Assembly (NCBI GenBank): GCA_024405255.1
Contig: JAKSOY010000134.1
Coordinates: 1-11,939, forward strand
Origin: Kiritimatiellia bacterium
GTDB lineage: Bacteria > Verrucomicrobiota > Kiritimatiellia > RFP12 > UBA1067
Direction of reading: 5' to 3'
Length of the DNA stretch: 11,939 nucleotides
Shown here: positions 6,592 through 11,939 of the stretch, piece after piece
Numbering within the stretch: the first letter of the stretch is position 1
How the letters are laid out: every line of letters begins with the position of its first letter
The notes under the pieces: model-generated
Database searches by the model: none
Seen by the model: the letters and a program-made list of their open reading frames with translations, nothing else
Told to the model about the DNA's origin: nothing
Translations under genes and position numbers: made by a program

Positions 6592-7740
6592 ATGAACGGA
6601 TTTACCTATCAGAACCCGGTGAAAGTGATTTTCGGTGCGGGCACGTTGAGCCAGGCGGGCACGGAGGCCGCGAAGCTCGGCACGAAGGCCCTCGTGGTGA
6701 GTTACAATGACGGAAGTGTCACGGGGACGCTGGCGAAGTTGCAGGCGCTGCTTGCGACGGCCGGTGTCGCCTCGCAGGAATTTCTCGAGGTGGTGCCGAA
6801 TCCGCCGATCGAAATGGTTGCGCGTGGTGTCGAAGCGGCCAAGGCGTTCGGCGCGGACCTCGTGATCGGCGTGGGCGGCGGCAGTGCGATGGACGCGGCG
6901 AAGGCGATTGCCGCCGGCGTCCTCTACACGCATGGCGACTTGTGGAACATGGTCTATGCGAGCCACTCGAACGTGACGGCGCAGCCTCCGGAGAAGGCTC
7001 TGCCGCTGCTGCTCATCCCCACCTTGCCGGCGACAGGCAGCGAGATGAACATGTGCTCGGTCGTGAGTTCCACGACGCGCAAGCAGAAGAGCTACATCTG
7101 GGCGGACTGCCTTTTCGCCAAGACGGCGATTCTCGATCCTGAGCTCACCTACACGCTGCCGCCGTTCCAGACGGCCTGCGGCGCGATCGACGCGATCAGC
7201 CATGTGCTTGAGATCTTCATCAACGGGCAGGACAAGAGCGACCTCTTGCACGAATTCCAGTTGGGCGTGATCAAGACGATCATCAAGAACCTGCCGATCG
7301 TGCTGGCGAACCCGACGGACGCCGATGCGCGCACGGAACTGATGTGGGCTGCCACATGTGGCCTCAACGGGTGGGCGTCGCCGGGCGATGCGTGGACGCC
7401 GACGCACCAGGTCGGCCACGTGCTGACATCGCGTCACGGCATCAACCACGGTTCGTCGCTCGCGATTGTCATGCCGGCGTGGATGGAATACCATAAGACG
7501 GTCAAGCCCGCGCCCTACGCGCGTTTCGAGAAGGAGATCATGTCCATCGCCGATTTCAAGGCGTTCATCAAGCGCTGCGGCGTGCCGACAACGCTCGGTG
7601 AAAAGGGTGTGACGGCGGCGGATATCCCGGGCATCGTCGAAGGCGTGAAGACGGTTTCGTTCAATGCGGACGGCGTCCTTTCGTCCAATCCGCCCGTCTC
7701 CGCCGAGACCCTTGCGACCATTCTCACCGCGGCCCTGTAA
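6592..7740 (+). CDS. Iron-containing alcohol dehydrogenase
   Basis: A 382-residue cytoplasmic enzyme of the group III (Fe-dependent) alcohol dehydrogenases, in the butanol dehydrogenase/YqhD-like branch, which reduces aldehydes with NAD(P)H. The N-terminal domain has the nucleotide-binding GGGSAMDAAK (95-104). The C-terminal domain has the metal-ligand set Asp200, His204, His272 and His286, with the same 4- and 14-residue spacings as in FucO. The length is normal. ATG 6592 is chosen because AAAGGA lies seven to nine bases upstream and the promoter's -10 sits inside any longer reading frame. The aldolase gene follows 15 bases downstream, which suggests it consumes acetaldehyde or a related aldehyde made by that enzyme. 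Physiological substrate and cofactor preference cannot be read from the sequence. Confidence 0.92.
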   Translation: MNGFTYQNPVKVIFGAGTLSQAGTEAAKLGTKALVVSYNDGSVTGTLAKLQALLATAGVASQEFLEVVPNPPIEMVARGVEAAKAFGADLVIGVGGGSAMDAAKAIAAGVLYTHGDLWNMVYASHSNVTAQPPEKALPLLLIPTLPATGSEMNMCSVVSSTTRKQKSYIWADCLFAKTAILDPELTYTLPPFQTACGAIDAISHVLEIFINGQDKSDLLHEFQLGVIKTIIKNLPIVLANPTDADARTELMWAATCGLNGWASPGDAWTPTHQVGHVLTSRHGINHGSSLAIVMPAWMEYHKTVKPAPYARFEKEIMSIADFKAFIKRCGVPTTLGEKGVTAADIPGIVEGVKTVSFNADGVLSSNPPVSAETLATILTAAL

Positions 7741-7755
7741 TCGAGGAAGTGCAAA

Positions 7756-8433
7756 ATGACGGTTCAGGAAATTGCACAGATGATGGATATCAGCGCCGTG
7801 CAGGCGCAGAGCACGCGCGAAGACATCGAGGCCTGCTGTGCGATGGCGAAGGAGTTCGGCGTGGCGGCGGTGTTCTGTCTGCCGGCGCATGTGCCCTACA
7901 TGCGCCAGGCGCTGGGACGTGACACGGGTGTGAAGCTCGCGAGCGTGAGCGGCTTCCCGGGCGGCGCTGAAACGTCGCACATCAAGGAAGAGACGGCGAA
8001 GGAACTCGTGCGTCTCGGCTGCGACGAAGTGGATATGGTCAACAACATCGCCTGGCTCAAGGCCAACGACCGTGCGGCCTATGTGAACGACGTGCGTGGC
8101 GTGGTGGAAGCGGCGGCGGGGCGGCCCGTGAAGGTGATCCTTGAATGCCACTGGCTGACGGACGAGGAAATCGTGCGCGCCTGCAACTGGTGCGTCGATG
8201 CGGGGGCCAGCTGGGTGAAGACCGGTACGGGCTGGGCGCCGACGGGTGCGACGCTCGCGCGTGTCACGCTGATGAAGCAGACGGTCGGCACGCGTTGCGG
8301 CGTGAAGGCGGCCGGTGGCGTGCGTACGCTCGATACGCTGCTGGAGATGTGCAACGCCGGCACGCGCCGCTTCGGCATCGGCGTGAAGACGGCGCGTGCC
8401 ATTCTGGACGAAGCCGCGACGCGTTTCGCGTGA
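7756..8433 (+). CDS. deoC: Deoxyribose-phosphate aldolase family protein (DeoC-like)
   Basis: A 225-residue class I aldolase with a TIM-barrel layout. Conserved elements are SGFPGGAE, EVDMVNNI with Asp93, ILECHWLTDEEI, the predicted Schiff-base lysine Lys155 in WVKTGTGW, and Lys184 in GVKAAGGVRT. These match Asp102, Lys167 and Lys201 of E. coli DeoC. The known reaction splits 2-deoxyribose 5-phosphate into glyceraldehyde 3-phosphate and acetaldehyde. Two features differ from the usual pattern: KTGTGW in place of KTSTGF, and FGIGVKTARAI in place of the usual RIGTS-type phosphate-binding end, so the substrate may differ. The start follows GAGGAAG with good spacing. It is co-transcribed with the alcohol dehydrogenase, 15 bases upstream. 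Confidence 0.88.
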   Translation: MTVQEIAQMMDISAVQAQSTREDIEACCAMAKEFGVAAVFCLPAHVPYMRQALGRDTGVKLASVSGFPGGAETSHIKEETAKELVRLGCDEVDMVNNIAWLKANDRAAYVNDVRGVVEAAAGRPVKVILECHWLTDEEIVRACNWCVDAGASWVKTGTGWAPTGATLARVTLMKQTVGTRCGVKAAGGVRTLDTLLEMCNAGTRRFGIGVKTARAILDEAATRFA

Positions 8434-8501
8434 GCGCGGTTGATGAAAAAGCACAAGTTTTCGTCTTTCTCCATTAAGGGCCCGCACGTGTTCGATTCTT
8501 A

Positions 8502-8510
8502 TGCTATAAT
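8502..8510 (+). promoter_or_regulatory. Extended -10 promoter of the TPR lipoprotein operon
   Basis: TGCTATAAT is a perfect extended -10 element ending 41 bases before the chosen ATG. No convincing -35 box is seen at 16-18 bases. The rest of the gap 8434-8551 shows no gene and no clear terminator. Confidence 0.6.
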
Positions 8511-8551
8511 AGATAACCCGATACATTTCCCCGATGAGTAGAAAGGTTCCC

Positions 8552-9715
8552 ATGAAAAGACTTCTTCTTTGTGTTTCTTCCGTTCTCGTGTTGATGCTCT
8601 TGGCCGGTTGCGGCGACAAGACGCCGACGCAGAAGCCGTCTTCGCCGGCCGCCACGCGTGTCGAGGATGGTTCGTCCGAGGTGGCGAAGGGCTTCGAGGC
8701 TCTGGCGCAGGACGATCCGACGGCCGCGCTGGCCGCCTTTGCCACGGCGGCGGCCAAGTGCGAAACGAACTTCGAGGCGCGTCTGCAGCTGGCGATCGTG
8801 AAGATGCGCCTGGGCGATGTGGCGGGCGCGAATGCGGCTTCGACCGAAGCGCTGGCGTTGTGCCCGGAATCCGCCGAGGCGAACCTCGCGGACGGTCAGG
8901 CCGCCTATCTGCAGCGGGACTACAAGCGTGCGCTGGCGGACTTCGACAAGATCGCGAAGGAGAAGTCCTTGCCGTCCGCGTTGCGTAGCGAGGCCTGGGC
9001 GGGCCGCGGTGTCGTTGAATTGGCGCAGACGCAGCCGGATGCCGCGCGCCTTTCCTTCCTGCGGGCGATGCGTCTCAACCGTCGCAATGCGGCGGCCTGG
9101 TATCATCTCGGCGTGCTGTATCGCGACACCTACAAGTTCGATGCGGCCGCCCACGAGCAGTTCGAGATGGCGGGACGCCTTTTGAACCCCAAGGACGAAC
9201 GCGCGAAGAAGATCAGCCGCGATGTGCTGCCGGCCTTGCGCAAGTCGCTGGCGGCTTCCGCCGCGGCGAAGCCCGGGGTGGCGAAGCGCGACCCGGAGGC
9301 GGCGGCGAAGCTGCTGAAGGAAGGCCAGTCGATGCAGAGCCGTAAGATGATCACGAAGGCGTTGGGGAAGTTCGAAGCGGCATGGGCGGCGGATCCGCTT
9401 TCGGGTCCGGCGGCGTTGGCTTTCGCCCAGCTGAAGGTGCGGAACATCAAGAATGCGGGCGATGTGGATAAGGTGCTGAAGGCCTATCGTGCGGCGATCG
9501 ACCAGAATCCGACGGCTCAGGCGGTCTATCTGGAAGCGGCCCAGCTGGCCTACAAGAACGAGCGCTGGTCCACGACGGCGGCGATCATGAATCGCGCGGC
9601 GGCGCATGACCCCGAGAACCATCGTACGCTGGATCTGCTCATTGCGGCGTTGCGGAAGTCGGGCAAGGCCAAGCTCGCGGAAGCGTGGCAGGCCTATCGC
9701 GGTGAACTCCGCTAG
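8552..9715 (+). CDS. TPR-repeat lipoprotein
   Basis: A 387-residue predicted lipoprotein. MKRLLLCVSSVLVLMLLAGC is a lipoprotein signal peptide whose LAGC lipobox places the acylated cysteine at residue 20. The mature part has two blocks of tetratricopeptide-like helical repeats, about 43-212 and 251-385, for example AAWYHLGVLYRDTYKFDAAA (181-200). A basic, Ala-rich linker (230-250) separates them. TPR lipoproteins serve as scaffolds for envelope protein complexes; no enzyme motif is seen. ATG 8552 is preferred over 8534 because GAAAGG lies about seven bases upstream and the signal peptide then begins with MKR. The CvpA-like gene follows after 42 bases, so the gene probably leads an operon that includes the sigma factor. 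Confidence 0.85.
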   Translation: MKRLLLCVSSVLVLMLLAGCGDKTPTQKPSSPAATRVEDGSSEVAKGFEALAQDDPTAALAAFATAAAKCETNFEARLQLAIVKMRLGDVAGANAASTEALALCPESAEANLADGQAAYLQRDYKRALADFDKIAKEKSLPSALRSEAWAGRGVVELAQTQPDAARLSFLRAMRLNRRNAAAWYHLGVLYRDTYKFDAAAHEQFEMAGRLLNPKDERAKKISRDVLPALRKSLAASAAAKPGVAKRDPEAAAKLLKEGQSMQSRKMITKALGKFEAAWAADPLSGPAALAFAQLKVRNIKNAGDVDKVLKAYRAAIDQNPTAQAVYLEAAQLAYKNERWSTTAAIMNRAAAHDPENHRTLDLLIAALRKSGKAKLAEAWQAYRGELR

Positions 9716-9757
9716 GACGGTTGACGGAGTGGAAGGCAACAGAAAGGGGGAACGTCC

Positions 9758-10246
9758 ATGTTCGAAATGACGACGATTGATTGGATCCTGCTGGGCGGTA
9801 CGGGCGTGTTGATGGTCATCGGCCTGTTTCGCGGCATCTCGGGCGAACTCGGTTCGCTGCTTGGGTTGGCGGCGGGCGTGCTGGCGGGCTTCCTGCTGTA
9901 TGGCGTGGCGCAGGGTGCGGCTGAATCGTTCGGATTCGGTTCGCCCGGATCGGGTGTTGCCAAGGGCGCGGCCATTGGCATCGACGTCGTGATGGCGCTC
10001 ATCGTCGGCGGTCTCGTGCGTTTGCTGGTACGCAAGTTCGTTTCCTTCCTGATGGGGCGAGTCGTTGATTCGCTCCTTGGCATCCTCTCGGGTCTGATCA
10101 AAGGCGTGTTGATCATCGGTACGCTGACGGGGTTCGGTCTCGTCAAGGCGGGGCCTGAATTGGAAGGTCCGCTCGTCGCGCATTCGCCGATCGTCGCGGA
10201 AATCGCCTCGTGGGCGGAGGCCTATTCCCAAGGGACGGCGAAGTGA
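9758..10246 (+). CDS. CvpA-family inner-membrane protein
   Basis: A 162-residue protein with four hydrophobic helices at about 8-26, 33-55, 70-92 and 107-128. It shows the CvpA pattern: DWILLGG near the start (8-14), GLFRGISGELGSLLGL (22-37) and VDSLLGILSGLIKG (103-116). The family is named after colicin V production in E. coli and is linked to envelope stress tolerance; its molecular role is unclear. The ribosome site AAAGGGGG lies 8-15 bases before ATG 9758. The stop overlaps the start of the sigma factor gene by 4 bp (GTGA), so the two are likely translationally coupled. Confidence 0.85.
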   Translation: MFEMTTIDWILLGGTGVLMVIGLFRGISGELGSLLGLAAGVLAGFLLYGVAQGAAESFGFGSPGSGVAKGAAIGIDVVMALIVGGLVRLLVRKFVSFLMGRVVDSLLGILSGLIKGVLIIGTLTGFGLVKAGPELEGPLVAHSPIVAEIASWAEAYSQGTAK

Positions 10247-10773
10247 CCGATTTGACGGACATCGAACTCATGGCGCTTGCGGCCAAAGGCCGTGCGGATG
10301 CCTTCGAGGAGATTGTCCGACGGTATCAGAATATTCTTCTGAACTTTTTCCTGCGCAAGTGCGTTTCATACAGTGACGGACAGGATCTCGCGCAACGGAC
10401 GTTTCTGCGGCTTTGGCGGTATCGGAAAAAATACAGGGCAGAGGCGAAGTTCACGACGTTCCTGTTCCTCCTCGCGGGGCAGGAGTCGGTCGACTTCTTC
10501 CGCGCCGAAGGCCGTAAGGCCGGGCTTGAGGAGGGTCTTGTACGCGAGGCGGAAGTGGCGGCGGACGAACGTTCGACGGAAGCTCCGGCCGAAGGCGAGG
10601 ACGTTCGTCGTGCGGTCTCTCAACTTCCGCAGGGGCTGCGCGATGTCGTGGAACTGGGCGTCTTCCAGGATCTTCCCTATGCCGAAATCGGGCAGATCCT
10701 GAAGATCCCCGTGGGCACGGTGAAGTCGCGGATGTTCAATGCGTTGAGAAAACTGAAGGAGCTTTTGACATGA
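10243..10773 (+). CDS. ECF-type RNA polymerase sigma factor
   Basis: A 176-residue sigma-70 family protein of ECF architecture. Region 2 covers about 16-86, with DGQDLAQRTFLRLWRYR (45-61) as the core-binding and -10 part. A charged linker (90-120) leads to region 4 (121-176), with the helix-turn-helix YAEIGQILKIPVGTVKSRMF (146-165). I chose GTG 10243, which overlaps the CvpA stop as GTGA and has AGGGA about eight bases upstream. The longer frame from 10210 would add 11 residues lying within the cvpA-like gene. It is followed by an ATGA overlap with a membrane regulator gene, the usual sigma/anti-sigma arrangement. Its promoters cannot be named from sequence; none is obvious before the downstream beta-helix gene. 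Confidence 0.92.
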   Translation: MTDLTDIELMALAAKGRADAFEEIVRRYQNILLNFFLRKCVSYSDGQDLAQRTFLRLWRYRKKYRAEAKFTTFLFLLAGQESVDFFRAEGRKAGLEEGLVREAEVAADERSTEAPAEGEDVRRAVSQLPQGLRDVVELGVFQDLPYAEIGQILKIPVGTVKSRMFNALRKLKELLT

Positions 10774-11432
10774 ACGTCGATCTGGAACGAGACTTGGCGG
10801 CGGCGGGCGATCTCGGGTCTTTCGTGGCGTCGTTGCGGCAGGCGCCGACGCGCGAAGTGGCGCCTGATTTCATCGCGTGCGTGATGGCGCGTGTACGGGC
10901 CGAGTCGGTTGGGGCACGCTGGAAAGCGCTGCTGAATCCGCAGGCGTTCATTCCGCTGGCGGCGTGTGTCGCCGTTTGTCTGGCGTTGACGAGCGCCCTC
11001 CGGACCGCGTCGCCGGTCTATTCGACGGCGTGTCTCGTGGCCTGCCAGCGGGCGGACGGACTTTTCTCCGAATCGTCCGCCGCACCCTATCTGCAGGCGT
11101 TCGCTGTGACGGCGCTTGCGAAGGACGCGAAAGACCATGCGGCGGCGCTGGGTTCTGCCGTGGGGGCGCTTGTGCGCGAACAGAACGCCGAAGGCGGCTG
11201 GGCCAATGCCGAACTGAGCGCCCAGAACGTGGTGGCGCTCAAAGTCGCCTCGCAGGCAGGTGTCGCCGCAGCTGCGCCGGCGTACAAGCGCGGGTTGCGC
11301 TATCTGCGTACGCATGGCATCGGCGAACTTTCCGCAGCGGACTTCGCGCGTGCGGCGAAGTCGGCGCTTGCGCGTGTCGATGCCGCCGATCGCGGTCTCG
11401 CCTGCAGTGCGGCGCTTTGTGCCACACTCTGA
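10770..11432 (+). CDS. Putative membrane anti-sigma factor with QW-motif helical domain
   Basis: A 220-residue single-pass membrane protein, overlapping the sigma factor stop by 4 bp (ATGA). Residues 1-55 are cytoplasmic and helical, the anti-sigma position, but show no HxxxCxxC zinc-binding motif. A hydrophobic helix lies at about 60-78. The outer domain (80-220) is Ala-rich and helical and contains QNAEGGW (138-144), a match to the QxxxGxW (QW) motif of squalene/hopene cyclase and prenyltransferase-type alpha/alpha toroids. A related helix AYKRGLRYLRTHG (171-183) lacks the QW end. The domain is too short for an enzyme and may be a sensor or binding module. The anti-sigma role is inferred from gene order and topology. 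Confidence 0.7.
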   Translation: MNVDLERDLAAAGDLGSFVASLRQAPTREVAPDFIACVMARVRAESVGARWKALLNPQAFIPLAACVAVCLALTSALRTASPVYSTACLVACQRADGLFSESSAAPYLQAFAVTALAKDAKDHAAALGSAVGALVREQNAEGGWANAELSAQNVVALKVASQAGVAAAAPAYKRGLRYLRTHGIGELSAADFARAAKSALARVDAADRGLACSAALCATL

Positions 11433-11483
11433 TTCCTTCGTTTTTCGCGGTCGTCTCTGTCAGATTAAGGAAGGTCGGTTGAA

Positions 11484-11939
11484 ATGAAAGCGTCTCTCGT
11501 TTTGGGACTGGTTGGCTTACTGACGGTGTGCGCGTGGGGACTGTCCCCGTTGGATCCGTTGCCGAGCGGGGATCGAATTCCGAATTTCAGTACGGTGGGC
11601 TATCATCACGGCGATGTGGCGCTGCCGAATGTTCCCGTGACGGCGACCGTCACGCCGTCGGCGGATGGGTCTGATGCCACCGCGCGCATTCAGCAGGCGC
11701 TTGAGACGGCGCGCGTACCGGGTGCCGTGCTGCTGAAGGCGGGAACTTACAATGTTGCAGGGACCCTTCGACTGAAGCGCTCGGGACTTGTCCTGCGGGG
11801 CGAAGGCGAGAAGACGAAACTCGTTGCGACGGCGCGTCGCCAATACACGTTGGTTGAAGTCGGTTCCCGCGTGCCGCGCCAGCTGGGGCGCACGCGCTGC
11901 AAAATCGAAGGCGAGCATGTGCCGGTCGGCCAGGCCTGG
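11484..11939 (+). CDS. Secreted pectate-lyase-like beta-helix protein, 3'-partial
   Basis: The first 152 codons are present; the gene runs off the right edge. MKASLVLGLVGLLTVCAWG is a signal peptide. The mature part begins the pectate-lyase-3 type right-handed beta-helix: DGSDATARIQQALETA (61-76), KAGTYNVAGTLRLK (85-98) and GLVLRGEGEKTKL (101-113). Such proteins are often polysaccharide lyases or glycoside hydrolases, but the catalytic region lies outside the window. ATG 11484 has AAGGAAGG at 11467-11474. A GGGGACTGTCCCC palindrome covers codons 18-22 (WGLSP), at the end of the signal peptide. The gene lies 51 bases after the putative anti-sigma gene and may belong to its operon or regulon. 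Confidence 0.75.
   Translation, partial: MKASLVLGLVGLLTVCAWGLSPLDPLPSGDRIPNFSTVGYHHGDVALPNVPVTATVTPSADGSDATARIQQALETARVPGAVLLKAGTYNVAGTLRLKRSGLVLRGEGEKTKLVATARRQYTLVEVGSRVPRQLGRTRCKIEGEHVPVGQAW
11536..11548. repeat. GGGGACTGTCCCC palindrome in the beta-helix gene
   Basis: This is the exact reverse complement of the GGGGACAGTCCCC core at 2807-2819. It is inside a coding region, at the junction of signal peptide and mature protein. Confidence 0.8.

Noticed and set aside
8434..8500. Terminator after the DeoC gene
   Set aside because: Only a weak GAAAA/TTTTC pairing is present, with no GC stem and no clean T tract.
6550..8757. 735-codon open frame on the minus strand
   Set aside because: It is antisense to the alcohol dehydrogenase and DeoC genes, both certain by motifs. 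Its product is Arg/His-rich low-complexity sequence, typical of a shadow of GC-rich codons.
8504..10231. 575-codon open frame on the minus strand
   Set aside because: Antisense to the TPR lipoprotein and CvpA genes, Arg/Gln-rich with no domain pattern; a shadow.
11484..11560. Lipobox in the beta-helix protein (Cys16)
   Set aside because: LTVC does not have a small residue before the cysteine; a standard signal peptide fits better.

Overview
The window is a GC-rich bacterial chromosome segment with no phage, plasmid, rRNA or tRNA genes. The gene content (a DUF2339/DUF3999-type pair, a secreted HExxH metallopeptidase, an ECF sigma factor with a membrane regulator, a pectate-lyase-like beta-helix protein, and short GGGGACWGTCCCC palindromes inside genes) suggests a Gram-negative-type member of the PVC group (Kiritimatiellota, Lentisphaerota or Verrucomicrobiota). 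That placement is inference; no marker gene is present.

Left part (1-5934, all plus strand). A DUF2339-family multi-pass membrane protein is probably cut by the left edge. An 8-bp overlap leads into a DUF3999-like exported protein with a C-terminal membrane anchor. After a hairpin and an extended -10 promoter come a YihY/BrkB-family membrane protein and, overlapping it by 56 bp, a secreted zinc-metallopeptidase-like protein. The linker of the first gene carries a 60-bp in-frame tandem repeat and four GGGGACAGACCCY boxes. A related palindrome sits in frame inside the second gene.

Middle (5934-8433). A small minus-strand gene encodes a stand-alone glycogen-binding (CBM48/AMPK-beta-like) domain behind a Lys/Ala-rich tail. 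It has a near-consensus promoter, and its intrinsic terminator lies inside the 3' end of the convergent metallopeptidase gene. Divergent from it, behind an extended -10 promoter, is a two-gene unit: an iron-containing alcohol dehydrogenase and a deoxyribose-phosphate-aldolase (DeoC)-family enzyme. Together they could cleave a deoxysugar phosphate and reduce the aldehyde released.

Right part (8434-11939, plus strand). A TPR lipoprotein with its own extended -10 promoter is followed by a CvpA-family membrane protein, an ECF sigma factor (4-bp GTGA overlap) and a single-pass membrane protein in the anti-sigma position (4-bp ATGA overlap). The last carries a terpene-cyclase-type QW motif in its outer domain. 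A secreted beta-helix (pectate-lyase-like) protein follows and runs off the right edge; it also carries the GGGGACTGTCCCC palindrome, at the end of its signal peptide. The most unusual signal is this family of short palindromic, partly tandem elements built in frame into three protein genes.
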